Positions 51,274 through 59,638 of a stretch of 64,000 nucleotides of DNA are shown here, piece by piece (positions within the stretch are counted from its first letter, which is position 1; each line of letters opens with the position of its first letter). The notes under the pieces were generated by a model, which was not told where the DNA came from, ran no database searches, and saw nothing but the letters and a program-made list of their open reading frames with translations. The position numbers and the translations under genes were made by a program. Origin of the DNA: CAKSQF01 sp051867925 (GTDB lineage: Bacteria > Bacillota > Clostridia > Oscillospirales > CAG-272); contig JBJDZI010000116.1 of assembly GCA_051867925.1 (NCBI GenBank), positions 1 to 64,000 of the forward strand, written 5' to 3'.

Positions 51274-51921
51274 ATGACCAATGCAATGCAAATTGCCGCC
51301 GCGCTGGAAAAGGTTTATCCCGAAGCCCTTTGCGCCCTTCGCTATGACGGAGAGCCATGGAGGCTGATGGTGATGGCGCGGCTCTCCGCTCAATGCACCG
51401 ACAAGCGGGTAAACGAGGTGTGCGAAATCCTCTTTGCCCGCTTCCCTACCTACCAATCCCTTGCCGCCGCGCCGCTGGAAGAGGTGGAGGAGATCGTCCG
51501 TCCCTGCGGACTTTATCATGTGAAGGCAAGAGAGATCATTGCCGAGTGCGTGATGCTCCGCGACCGGTACGGCGGGCGCGTTCCCGACACAATGGAAGAT
51601 CTGCTCCGCTTTCCCGGCGTGGGTCGAAAGGTGGCAAATCTTCTGCTGGGCGATCTGTATAAAGTTCCCGCCGTGGTGGTGGACACCCATTGCATCCGTC
51701 TGTCGGGTCGGTGGGGACTGGTTCCCCCGGGCGAAAAGGATCCCGTAAAGATCGAGCGGATCCTGACTGCCGCCCTATCCGAGCTTCCCGGTAGCGGGCA
51801 AAGCGATTTCTGCCATCGGATCGTTCTGTTCGGCAGAGAATATTGCTCCGCCCGCGCGCCCCGCTGCGGGGAATGTCCCCTCCGCGCGCTCTGCCCCTCT
51901 GCGGACAAGGAGGACAAATGA
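51274..51921 (+). CDS. nth: Endonuclease III
   Basis: Bifunctional glycosylase/AP lyase for oxidised pyrimidines. 215 aa. The helix-hairpin-helix with catalytic Lys is FPGVGRKVANLLLGD, the catalytic Asp is in VVVDTHCIRLSGRWGL, and the 4Fe-4S cluster ligands are C-x6-C-x2-C-x5-C in YCSARAPRCGECPLRALC. Starts 12 bp after maf and overlaps pncC. Confidence 0.96.
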   Translation: MTNAMQIAAALEKVYPEALCALRYDGEPWRLMVMARLSAQCTDKRVNEVCEILFARFPTYQSLAAAPLEEVEEIVRPCGLYHVKAREIIAECVMLRDRYGGRVPDTMEDLLRFPGVGRKVANLLLGDLYKVPAVVVDTHCIRLSGRWGLVPPGEKDPVKIERILTAALSELPGSGQSDFCHRIVLFGREYCSARAPRCGECPLRALCPSADKEDK

Positions 51922-52409
51922 GAACCGCCGCTACGCGTTTGGTGAATCTTTTGGCTCGCTACGGACTGACCGTCACCACGGCGGAATCCTGCACAGGCGG
52001 GCTGGTGTCCGCCGCCATCACCGCTGTTCCCGGCGCATCTTCGGTGCTGGACGGCGCCATCGTCACCTATTCCGAAGCCGTCAAGGGACGGTTTCTGGAG
52101 ATTGATCCCGCCATCCTCTACGAGGTGGGCGTAGTCTCCGCCGAGTGCGCTAAAGCCATGGCGGAAGGCGCGGCAAAACTCTTTGCCGCAGACTCTGCCA
52201 TCGCCCTCACCGGCTACGCAGGTCCCGGCGGCGGGGATGAGAACAATCCCGTGGGGACGGTCTATATCGCCGCCACGCTGTTTGGCGAGACCGCCGTCCG
52301 CCGTCTGTCCCTTTCCGGCGATCGGGATGCGGTGCGGAAGGGTGCCGCCAAAGCCGCTCTGGAACTGCTCTCCGACTTGATCGATGAAAAAGTCCAACAA
52401 AGTTTTTAG
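51918..52409 (+). CDS. pncC: CinA C-terminal-domain nicotinamide-nucleotide amidase
   Basis: 163 aa stand-alone CinA C-terminal domain, which deamidates NMN in pyridine nucleotide recycling. Motifs are TTAESCTGGLVSAAITAVPGAS, GAIVTYSEAVK, VGVVSAECAKAMAEGA and ALTGYAGPGGGDENNPVGTV. ATG 51918 overlaps the nth stop and has AAGGAGGACAA upstream. The N-terminal CinA domain (COG1058) is absent. Confidence 0.92.
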   Translation: MRTAATRLVNLLARYGLTVTTAESCTGGLVSAAITAVPGASSVLDGAIVTYSEAVKGRFLEIDPAILYEVGVVSAECAKAMAEGAAKLFAADSAIALTGYAGPGGGDENNPVGTVYIAATLFGETAVRRLSLSGDRDAVRKGAAKAALELLSDLIDEKVQQSF

Positions 52410-52432
52410 ATTTCGTCTGATTTCGTTATAAT
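52405..52432 (+). promoter_or_regulatory. Possible gpsA promoter
   Basis: TTTAGA (52405-52410), 16-nt spacer, TATAAT (52427-52432). A second -10-like TATACT is at 52451-52456 without a -35. Confidence 0.45.
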
Positions 52433-52540
52433 CCGTTCATAATGATATGCTATACTAAGGCACGATCAGACATTTACGGGACTATTCCCGAGTTACAGAC
52501 AGTAAGGAAAGGAGTGGCAGCATCGCTGCCAACCGCTGAT

Positions 52541-53509
52541 ATGAAGATTACAGTAATCGGCTGTGGAAGATGGGGGTCCTTTATCGCATGGTATCTGGAC
52601 AGTATCGGACACAACCTGACCGTTTACGATAAAGCCGATTCCCCCGCCATGAAAGAATTAATGGCAACCCGCACCAATGGCGTGCTGACCTACCCCGATT
52701 CCATCAAACTGACGGCGGATCTGTCCGAAGCGCTGGCGTCGGATATCATCGTCATTTCCATCCCCTCGCAGGTACTCCGCTCTCTGATGGGCGAGATCGT
52801 ACCGTTCAAGCCCCGGAACAAAACCCTCATCCTTTGCATGAAGGGTATTGAGATCTCCACCGGTCGCCGCCTGTCCGAGATCACCTCCGAATTTATGTGC
52901 GCCCACGAGGCGGACAACAACCACGTTGCCGTTTGGATCGGTCCCGGTCATCCGCAGGAATTTGCCCGCGGCGTTCCCAACTGCATGGTCATCGACAGCG
53001 CACATCAGCCCACAAAGGAAATGCTGGTGGATAACTTCTCTTCTCCGCTGATCCGATTCTACTACGGCAGCGATCTCATCGGCAACGAGATCGGCGCCGC
53101 CGCCAAGAATGTCATTGGCATCGCCGCAGGTATGCTGGACGGCAAGGGCGTTTCTTCTCTGAAAGGCGCGCTGATGTCCCGCGCCACCAGAGAGGTCGCA
53201 CGACTCATCGAAGCCATGGGCGGCGATATGCGCTCCGCCTACGGTCTCTGCCATCTGGGCGATTACGAGGCCACCGTCTTCTCCAAGTTCAGCCACAATC
53301 GCGCCTTCGGCGAGGCTTATATCAAGGGTGAAAAGTTTGAAAAACTGGCAGAAGGCTATTACACAGCCGCCGCCATCGAAAACCTCTGCCGCAAATACGG
53401 CGTGGAAATGCCCATTTGTCAGGGAATCTACAAGATTCTTTACGAAAATGCATCTCCCGATGATGTGCTCGAGTCCCTTTTCTCCCGCAGTCTGAAAAAC
53501 GAATTCTGA
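52541..53509 (+). CDS. gpsA: Glycerol-3-phosphate dehydrogenase [NAD(P)+]
   Basis: Makes sn-glycerol 3-phosphate for phospholipids. 322 aa. Rossmann motif MKITVIGCGRWGSFIAWYL at the N-terminus, CMKGIEISTGRRLSEIT, VWIGPGHPQEFARGVP, and the catalytic Lys in EIGAAAKNVIGIAAGMLDG. ATG 52541 is where homology begins. The strong Shine-Dalgarno AAAGGAG (52508-52514) is separated from it by the hairpin TGGCAGC/GCTGCCA (52515-52531) and nine bases. Confidence 0.94.
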   Translation: MKITVIGCGRWGSFIAWYLDSIGHNLTVYDKADSPAMKELMATRTNGVLTYPDSIKLTADLSEALASDIIVISIPSQVLRSLMGEIVPFKPRNKTLILCMKGIEISTGRRLSEITSEFMCAHEADNNHVAVWIGPGHPQEFARGVPNCMVIDSAHQPTKEMLVDNFSSPLIRFYYGSDLIGNEIGAAAKNVIGIAAGMLDGKGVSSLKGALMSRATREVARLIEAMGGDMRSAYGLCHLGDYEATVFSKFSHNRAFGEAYIKGEKFEKLAEGYYTAAAIENLCRKYGVEMPICQGIYKILYENASPDDVLESLFSRSLKNEF

Positions 53510-53541
53510 TCGGTTCATTTCAAACAGGAGGATTCATCCCT

Positions 53542-54291
53542 ATGAAAAAAAGTAACCTTTCTTTGGTCATCGTGCTGGTTGCGCTGATCACCGTCATCCT
53601 GATTGCCTCCATCGCGCTGGTGGTTGCCATGAACAGCAAAGGCGGTTCTGATCCCGCCCAAACAAGTTCTACATCGGTCACTGTTTCGGTCACAGACAAG
53701 ACCACCACACCTACCTCGTCTACCCAAACACCGACCACCACCCCTGCCGTGCCGGACACTACGACAACTGTACAGTCTCCCGCAACCACCGTTCCCACCA
53801 CTACGCCCAAGCCTACCACTACACAGACGCCCGCCACCACTACGAAAGCACCCACCACTACCAAGGAGCCTGCCGGAACTACCAAGCCTACCGTTCCTGC
53901 CACTACGCCCAAACCCGGTGAGATCATTGCCGGTGACAGTGTTGGTTCGTTGGGTCTTTTCGCCGCCTATACCACCGAGGACGCAGGTTCTGACCGCATC
54001 ACCGTTCGCGTGACCTTCTATGTGGAAAGTTATGCCCTGCGCATCGGCGCCCGCACCGACAACTATCTGACGGTGAACGGCCAGAAGATCAGCGGGCTTA
54101 GCAGCGAAGCCATCAGCCTCCCCAACGGATCGCCCCAAACCCGCACGGTACTCTACGAGTATGTAACCACCGTCAGCAAGACAGGTAACACCCCCGTCCG
54201 CTTGGAGCTGGAATATTTCTGGCATTTCCAGGCAACCTACTCAGGCGAACACGCCGATTGGCTCTCGGTCAAGGCTGATCTGGTATTCTGA
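53542..54291 (+). CDS. Membrane-anchored Thr-rich surface protein
   Basis: 249 aa, not recognised. An N-terminal anchor (VIVLVALITVILIASIALVV), a region of about 85 residues that is mostly Thr, Pro and Ala (about 40-125), and a C-terminal beta-rich domain of about 115 residues (GSLGLFAAYTTEDAGSDRIT to FWHFQATYSGEHADWL). The Thr-rich part is probably a wall-spanning stalk. AACAGGAGGATTCATCCCT precedes the ATG. It follows gpsA by 32 bp and may share its transcript. Confidence 0.75.
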   Translation: MKKSNLSLVIVLVALITVILIASIALVVAMNSKGGSDPAQTSSTSVTVSVTDKTTTPTSSTQTPTTTPAVPDTTTTVQSPATTVPTTTPKPTTTQTPATTTKAPTTTKEPAGTTKPTVPATTPKPGEIIAGDSVGSLGLFAAYTTEDAGSDRITVRVTFYVESYALRIGARTDNYLTVNGQKISGLSSEAISLPNGSPQTRTVLYEYVTTVSKTGNTPVRLELEYFWHFQATYSGEHADWLSVKADLVF

Positions 54292-54314
54292 GCCGCCCGA
54301 TCTTCGGTATCCAT

Positions 54315-54357
54315 TATCCCGATTCGACAGAGTTTTCCGTTGAATCGGGATATTTTT
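54315..54357 (+). terminator. Terminator after the Thr-rich protein gene
   Basis: An 11-bp stem (TATCCCGATTC/GAATCGGGATA) followed by TTTTTG. Confidence 0.85.
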
Positions 54358-54575
54358 GTGACAGATAAGATTTTTCAGTATTTTTTCATCGTTTTAATTC
54401 GACATTTTTCCAATCACTTCCTGCGAACCGCAAAAATTGTAAAATCCACTTGAAGTCGTGCGAACGATATGGCACTCCTGTGTCTTTTCAAACTTCCGAA
54501 AAAGTGATAAAATACGATTATAAATGCGACTTGCCAAAATCGCAATCCTGCGCGCAAACACTTCAAGGAGGCAGC

Positions 54576-54836
54576 ATGATTCGCAAGACACTACTAAAAA
54601 CACTACATCATCCGATAAATTCATCTTTTCTCCGTTATTCGCTCTACGAGAGTGACACAGGCGGCAGACACGCCTACTCCATCTCCATCACAGACGACCG
54701 CTACGGTGCCGTCTGCGCCGAAGACGGCACCGACGACCGCGATGCTGCTGAGCGTTTTTTGCATCTTTTGCATCAGGAGGGCGCAGAGCCTTGCCATTTG
54801 TACTGCCTGCTGGAGGATGCACTCCCGCTCAGATAA
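54576..54836 (+). CDS. Small DUF6514-like protein
   Basis: 86 aa. ATG 54576 has a strong AAGGAGGCAGC upstream. The layout, a YSISITD strand in the first half then CHLYCLLEDAL near the C-terminus, resembles the DUF6514 family of Clostridia (unknown function), but the assignment rests on memory of the pattern. A -10-like GATAAAAT lies near 54505. Single gene between two terminator-bounded units. Confidence 0.55.
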   Translation: MIRKTLLKTLHHPINSSFLRYSLYESDTGGRHAYSISITDDRYGAVCAEDGTDDRDAAERFLHLLHQEGAEPCHLYCLLEDALPLR

Positions 54837-54963
54837 CCGAAAAAGCGACATTCTGAACGTGTATCCGCCCATAGCAGACGCAATGAGCAGGCAACCAACG
54901 CTCGTCAAAATCCACAAAAATTCGCGTCAATTTTCGTCAAGATGACGATTCGCAAATTCTTTC

Positions 54964-54992
54964 TTGACATTCGAGCCAAAATGCGGTATAGT
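54964..54992 (+). promoter_or_regulatory. mscL promoter
   Basis: TTGACA (54964-54969), 17-nt spacer, TATAGT (54987-54992). Confidence 0.8.
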
Positions 54993-55022
54993 GAAGAAAA
55001 GATTATCCAAGGAGGTCACACT

Positions 55023-55640
55023 ATGCCAGACAACAATCAATCCGACGCGCCGAAGAAGTTTCTACGCAAACTCCGCCGCCGTCAAAAGGAAGCGTCCGAA
55101 GAATACACCAAATTCGCCTTCAAAGGGAATATTGTTAACCTTGCCATAGGCGTCATCATCGCCGGTATGTTTACCGCCATCGTCACCTCCTTAAACGAAG
55201 ACATACTGACTCCGCTCCTGACTCCGCTGATCAAGGACATCAATTTCAGCCAGCTGTTTATCGCAATGGACGGAAACACTTACGCCACCATTGAAGAAGC
55301 CCACGCCGCAGGCGTCGCCACGCTGAATTACGGTAAATTCATGACCTCTGTGCTGAACTTCTTTCTGATTTCCGTCGTCCTGTTCGCGATGACGCGTTAT
55401 GCGAACCATACGACCAAACGCATCAACAAGATCAGAAAAGAACGGCTGGAAAAAGTTAAGTCGCAGGCACAGACCGACGCGCCCGAAGTCCCCGAAGCAC
55501 CCACCACCAAGCAATGCCCTTACTGTCTCAGTCAGATCCCCGCAGCCGCCACCCGCTGTGCATTCTGCACCTCGCATCTGCCTGCAACAGACGATCCCGC
55601 AGCGGATTCTTCCGCGGCAGATCATTCTGCGGCAGAATGA
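55023..55640 (+). CDS. mscL: Large-conductance mechanosensitive channel with C-terminal zinc ribbon
   Basis: 205 aa, against the usual 130-150. A basic N-terminal extension of about 28 residues, then the first helix FAFKGNIVNLAIGVIIAGMF, a loop, the second helix VLNFFLISVVLFAMTRYA and a basic cytoplasmic helix. Added at the end is a zinc ribbon (C165, C168, C179, C182; CPYCLSQIPAAATRCAFC) and an Ala/Asp/Ser tail. It protects from osmotic downshock; the ribbon may bind a partner or gate. ATG 55023 follows CCAAGGAGGTCACACT. Confidence 0.9.
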   Translation: MPDNNQSDAPKKFLRKLRRRQKEASEEYTKFAFKGNIVNLAIGVIIAGMFTAIVTSLNEDILTPLLTPLIKDINFSQLFIAMDGNTYATIEEAHAAGVATLNYGKFMTSVLNFFLISVVLFAMTRYANHTTKRINKIRKERLEKVKSQAQTDAPEVPEAPTTKQCPYCLSQIPAAATRCAFCTSHLPATDDPAADSSAADHSAAE

Positions 55641-55661
55641 TCTGCGGCAGAATGATCTGCT
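55606..55661. repeat. Short tandem repeat at the mscL stop codon
   Basis: Units GCGGCAGAATGATCT and GCGGCAGATCATTCT occur in a run across the last codons of mscL and beyond. The last Ala-Ala-Glu codons and the stop are part of the repeat. GATCATTCTGC/GCAGAATGATC also forms a palindrome. Copy-number change here would alter the protein tail. Confidence 0.65.
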
Positions 55662-55719
55662 ATGGTCGCCACCCCCGAAAATGAGTCTTCCGAAAAGGAC
55701 TGACCATCCCGCACATCCC

Positions 55720-55750
55720 CTCCTCCGAACGCCCTTCGGGGGAGATTTTT
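55720..55750 (+). terminator. mscL terminator
   Basis: A 10-bp stem (CTCCTCCGAA/TTCGGGGGAG, one G-U) followed by ATTTTTT. Confidence 0.8.
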
Positions 55751-55799
55751 TGCGCGAAAAAAGTTTACACAATTAAAGGAAGATTTCAAGGAAAAAGCA

Positions 55800-55828
55800 T
55801 TGACGGAGGGGAAATTGTATGATAAAAT
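55800..55828 (+). promoter_or_regulatory. ruvC promoter
   Basis: TTGACG (55800-55805), 17-nt spacer, TAAAAT (55823-55828). Confidence 0.6.
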
Positions 55829-55873
55829 ATAGAGTAAACTATTATGGGGAAGTATTTCCCTTGACGAGGTTTT

Positions 55874-56374
55874 ATGATCATTTTCGGCATAGACCCCGGG
55901 CTTGCCATCGTGGGCTGGGGGATTATCGAATACAAAAATTCCCGCTTCCGTACGCTGGCTCACGGTGCCATCCAGACCCCCGCGCACACCCCCATTGAGA
56001 CGCGCCTTACCGGGATTCACGAGGAACTGTCCTCCCTGCTGACCATCTATCATCCCGATGCCGTGGCGGTAGAGGAACTGTTTTTCACCAACAACATCAC
56101 CACAGGCATCGCCGTTGCCGAAGCCCGCGGCGTGATCCTGCTGACCGCAGCCCAGCAGTGCGTGCCCATCTACGAATATACCCCCATGCAGGTGAAGCAA
56201 TCGGTAGTTGGCTACGGTAAAGCCACCAAAGCGCAGGTAATGTTCATGGTAAAGTCCATCCTTGGTCTGCAAAACGCCCCCAAATTGGACGACACCTGCG
56301 ATGCCCTTGCCATCGCCATCTGTCACGCCCACACCGGCGGAAGCCGTCTGCGAGAATTTTATAATTTGAAGTGA
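55874..56374 (+). CDS. ruvC: Holliday junction resolvase RuvC
   Basis: 166 aa endonuclease resolving Holliday junctions with RuvAB. The catalytic acidic residues are in IFGIDPGLAIVGWG (Asp7), AVEELFF (Glu) and KLDDTCDALAIAICHAH (two Asp). Start ATG follows GAGGTTTT. First gene of a ruvC-ruvA-ruvB set; a repeat-like CAAGAAAGCGGCGCAAAGTACTT stretch follows it. Confidence 0.96.
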   Translation: MIIFGIDPGLAIVGWGIIEYKNSRFRTLAHGAIQTPAHTPIETRLTGIHEELSSLLTIYHPDAVAVEELFFTNNITTGIAVAEARGVILLTAAQQCVPIYEYTPMQVKQSVVGYGKATKAQVMFMVKSILGLQNAPKLDDTCDALAIAICHAHTGGSRLREFYNLK

Positions 56375-56569
56375 TTTTTCGCTTTTTTCAAGAAAGCGGC
56401 GCAAAGTACTTCTGCTCTGCAAAATTGCCGGCAATTTTGTTGCAAGCAACTTGGCGGGAATGGATACGAGCGCGACCATCCCCATTTGTAACAGGATGGC
56501 GACAAAACACAAACCGCTACACACAAAGTATTGGAAGGATTTTGGGGAAAGATTTCTCCAAGAAAGATT

Positions 56570-57172
56570 ATGTACTACTATATTTCCGGCAAACTGATCC
56601 TGGCCCGCCTCTCAACCGCCGTTATTGACGCGGGAGGCGTTGGCTACAAATTGACCATCTCCGCAACCACGCTGGGCAAGCTGTCAGGCAAGGAAGGTCA
56701 GAACACCCTGCTGTATACCCATCTGTCCATCCGCGAGGATGCCCATGAGCTCTTTGGGTTCTACTCCGAGGAGGAGAAAAACACCTTCCAACTGCTGACC
56801 TCTGTCTCGGGCATCGGTCCCAAGGCGGCGATGGCGATCCTCTCGGTGATGACTCCCGAAAAACTGGCGGTCGCCGTGGCAACCGGGGATGCCAAAGCTA
56901 TTTCCAAAGCTCAAGGCGTGGGTGCCAAATCTGCCGCACGAGTGGTGCTGGAACTCAAGGACAAGCTGAAAGCCGATTTTGCCGCCGGCGGCGAGGATGA
57001 GGGCGATTTGGTATCTGCCACCGCTCCCGACAGCAATCTTGCCGATGCGGAAGCGGCGCTGATGGTGCTGGGTTACACCAAGCAGGAAGCGGTTTACGCG
57101 CTCAAGGGGCTGGATCCCGCCAAAGACACCGAACTCCTGATCCGCGAAGCATTGAAGAAACTGATGAAATAA
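56570..57172 (+). CDS. ruvA: Holliday junction DNA helicase subunit RuvA
   Basis: 200 aa junction-binding tetramer subunit. Starts MYYYISGKLI; acidic-pin and HhH regions LTSVSGIGPKAAMAIL and AISKAQGVGAKSAARVVLEL; the C-terminal domain III (about 150-200) contacts RuvB. ATG 56570 is chosen at the homology start; the ribosome site (AAGAAAG) is weak, and the longer reading adds repeat-like residues. Confidence 0.95.
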   Translation: MYYYISGKLILARLSTAVIDAGGVGYKLTISATTLGKLSGKEGQNTLLYTHLSIREDAHELFGFYSEEEKNTFQLLTSVSGIGPKAAMAILSVMTPEKLAVAVATGDAKAISKAQGVGAKSAARVVLELKDKLKADFAAGGEDEGDLVSATAPDSNLADAEAALMVLGYTKQEAVYALKGLDPAKDTELLIREALKKLMK

Positions 57173-57247
57173 TTCACCGCCTCCCCGACCGCGCCCTTCG
57201 GCTATTCCGGAGGACAAGTTTGATCAGAAAGGGTTTTGCAAAACATC

Positions 57248-58297
57248 ATGCAAGAGTTTGAAGCTGAATTTGAATCAAGAATCATGGACACGTCTTACAC
57301 GGCGGCAGATCAAGAGGTAGAACTCTCTCTGCGCCCCAAGACGCTGGACGAATATATCGGTCAGACCAAAGCCAAAGAAAATCTGAAGGTCTATATCGAG
57401 GCAGCCCGGGCAAGAGGAGAGATGCTGGATCACGTCCTGCTCTACGGCCCTCCCGGTCTGGGCAAGACCACCCTCTCCAACATCATCGCCAACGAGATGA
57501 ATGTGAACATCCGCATCACCTCGGGTCCCGCCATCGAAAAAGCAGGCGATTTGGTAGCACTTCTGACCAGTCTGCAGGAAAACGACATTCTCTTTATTGA
57601 CGAGATCCACCGCCTGCCCCGCACCGTCGAGGAAGTGCTGTATCCTGCCATGGAGGATTTTGAGATCGACATCATCATCGGAAAAGGTCCTGCCGCTCGG
57701 TCTTTCCGCATGAAACTGCCCCATTTTACGCTGATCGGTGCCACCACCCGCGCAGGTCAGTTGTCCACCCCCTTGCGCGACCGATTCGGCGTACTGCTGA
57801 AGCTGGAGCTTTACTCCCCCGAGGATCTGTCCACCATCGTTCAGCGGAGCGCGCGGATTCTGGATTTGCCCGTCACTCCCGACGGAGCGATGCAGATCGC
57901 ATCCTGCTCCCGCGGCACACCCAGAATCGCCAACCGCCTCTTAAAGCGCGTCCGCGACTTCGCACAGGTGAAGGGCGACGGCATCATCGACCGCAAGATC
58001 GCCAAGATCGCGCTGTCCGCACTGGAGATCGACCATCTGGGACTGGACAACATCGACCGTCGGATGCTGGAGACCATCATCAAACTGTACGGCGGCGGTC
58101 CCGTGGGTCTGGAGACCCTTGCCGCCACCATCGGTGAAGAAGCCGTCACCATCGAGGATGTGTACGAGCCTTATTTGATGCAGATCGGATTTCTCTCCCG
58201 CACCCCCAGAGGGCGTTGCGCCACCCGGCTGGCATATGATCATTTGAAGATTCCCTTCATCAGTGCATCGGACGGACAGACCGGTCTGTTTGAGTAA
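57248..58297 (+). CDS. ruvB: Holliday junction DNA helicase RuvB
   Basis: 349 aa AAA+ motor. Walker A is YGPPGLGKTTLSNIIANE, Walker B is ILFIDEIHRL, sensor 1 is IGATTRAGQLSTPLRDRFG, and a C-terminal winged helix contains GGGPVGLETLAATIGEE and RTPRGRCATRLAYDHL. The start is uncertain between ATG 57248 (chosen) and TTG 57236, which is close to AAAGGG. Confidence 0.96.
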   Translation: MQEFEAEFESRIMDTSYTAADQEVELSLRPKTLDEYIGQTKAKENLKVYIEAARARGEMLDHVLLYGPPGLGKTTLSNIIANEMNVNIRITSGPAIEKAGDLVALLTSLQENDILFIDEIHRLPRTVEEVLYPAMEDFEIDIIIGKGPAARSFRMKLPHFTLIGATTRAGQLSTPLRDRFGVLLKLELYSPEDLSTIVQRSARILDLPVTPDGAMQIASCSRGTPRIANRLLKRVRDFAQVKGDGIIDRKIAKIALSALEIDHLGLDNIDRRMLETIIKLYGGGPVGLETLAATIGEEAVTIEDVYEPYLMQIGFLSRTPRGRCATRLAYDHLKIPFISASDGQTGLFE

Positions 58298-58319
58298 GCC
58301 GGAAAAATCATCCCTCCCC

Positions 58320-58392
58320 GCAAAATTGCCCGCAATTTTGCTCATCAAAAAGTCTTTGGGAGGTTTGGAACCTTATCTTCAGAAAGGGTTCC
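58320..58392 (+). repeat. Two-hairpin element, first copy after ruvB
   Basis: A GCAAAATTGC/GCAATTTTGC (58320-58341), linker TCATCAAAAAGTCTTTGGGAGG, B GGAACC..TCT/AGA..GGTTCC (about 58367-58392, slightly decayed). Confidence 0.7.
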
Positions 58393-58597
58393 AAGACTGC
58401 CAACTATAACGCTCGCCGTATAATTGCACAAGACTTTTCCCCGCTTTTTCTTTGACCAGAGAAGGCGCAAAGAAAAAACTTAGCAAAAAGAAACGCCGAT
58501 AGGGGTGTTTCGCGCTCCGCGGAGTGCGACAAGGGCTCTGCCCTTGCCCCGCCGCCTTTTGAAAAAGGTGGACAAAAACTTTTATATCATTTATCCC

Positions 58598-58669
58598 GCA
58601 AAATTGCCCGCAATTTTGCTCATCAAAAGTCTTTGGGAGGTTTGGAACCCTTTCTTCAGAAAGGGTTCC
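58598..58669 (+). repeat. Two-hairpin element directly upstream of the methyltransferase gene
   Basis: A GCAAAATTGC/GCAATTTTGC (58598-58619), linker with GGGAGG (58635-58640), B GGAACCCTTTCT/AGAAAGGGTTCC (58644-58669), then 11 nt to ATG 58681. Confidence 0.75.
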
Positions 58670-58680
58670 AACTAAAAACC

Positions 58681-59550
58681 ATGTTCATTGCATCAAACTG
58701 GAAAGAATACGAGCTGATCGACACCGACGAGGGCAAGCGGCTGGAGCGGTGGGGAAGTTATCGCCTCATCCGTCCCGATCCGCAAGTCATCTGGAAGGGT
58801 GCCGCAAACTCACCTCTTTGGAAGGGAGCGGACGCATCCTACCTCCGCTCCTCCAAGGGCGGCGGCGCGTGGAACGGCAAATCCAATCTGCCCGAGGAGT
58901 GGAAGCTCCGTTACGAACCGCTGAATCTGACCTTCAAAATCAAGCCCATGGGTTTCAAGCATACGGGTCTTTTTCCCGAGCAGGCGGTCAACTGGGATTG
59001 GTTCGCTTCGCTGATCCAAAAGGCAAGCAGACCCGTCAAGGTGCTGAACCTCTTCGCCTATACGGGCGGTGCGACGCTCGCCGCCGCAAGAGCCGGCGCG
59101 CAGGTGGTTCATGTGGATGCCGCCAAAAACATGGTGGCACAGGCTAAGGAAAATGCCGCGCTGTCGGGACTTGGCGACGCACCCATCCGCTACATCGTGG
59201 AGGACTGCCGAAAATTCGTGGAACGGGAAATCCGCCGCGGCAACCGATACGACGCAGTCATTATGGATCCGCCCTCCTACGGAAGAGGCCCCACGGGTGA
59301 ACTGTGGAAACTGGAGGAGAACATCCACGAATTCATCTCCCTCTGCGTCAACGTGCTATCGGATGATCCGCTCTTCTTCCTGGTCAACAGCTACACTACC
59401 GGGCTTTCGCCCTCCACCATGGGCTATCTGCTGAATCTCACCCTCACGCCCCGCTTTGGCGGCAAGACCGTCTGCGACGAGGTAGGGCTTCCCGTCTCGG
59501 TCACCGGCGCGCCCCTCCCCTGCGGTGCCGCCGCACGGTGGGAGCGATAA
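58681..59550 (+). CDS. RlmI/RlmK-like rRNA cytosine methyltransferase
   Basis: 289 aa class I SAM-dependent methyltransferase. SAM-binding motif VLNLFAYTGGATLAAARAGA, acidic loop VHVDAAKNMV, and the catalytic region YDAVIMDPPSYGRG. The family methylates C1962 of 23S rRNA in E. coli; this protein lacks the N-terminal PUA domain and begins with the EEHD-like region. Start ATG 58681 follows hairpin B; the only good Shine-Dalgarno is upstream of that hairpin. Confidence 0.85.
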   Translation: MFIASNWKEYELIDTDEGKRLERWGSYRLIRPDPQVIWKGAANSPLWKGADASYLRSSKGGGAWNGKSNLPEEWKLRYEPLNLTFKIKPMGFKHTGLFPEQAVNWDWFASLIQKASRPVKVLNLFAYTGGATLAAARAGAQVVHVDAAKNMVAQAKENAALSGLGDAPIRYIVEDCRKFVEREIRRGNRYDAVIMDPPSYGRGPTGELWKLEENIHEFISLCVNVLSDDPLFFLVNSYTTGLSPSTMGYLLNLTLTPRFGGKTVCDEVGLPVSVTGAPLPCGAAARWER

Positions 59551-59638
59551 CGCCACCGCATTGCCAAGGTCGCCGACCAAGGAAAACCGCAAAGATTTTC
59601 GCCCTAATAAAAGAAATTTGGGCAATCGCGAAATTCTC

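Larger units (their letters stand above)
58298..58680. other. 383-bp gap with two copies of the two-hairpin element
   Basis: Between ruvB and the methyltransferase. Elements at 58320-58392 and 58598-58669 share nearly identical sequence, separated by about 200 bp that holds a GGGCTCTGCCC-type hairpin and a purine/pyrimidine-rich stretch. No gene. Confidence 0.65.
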
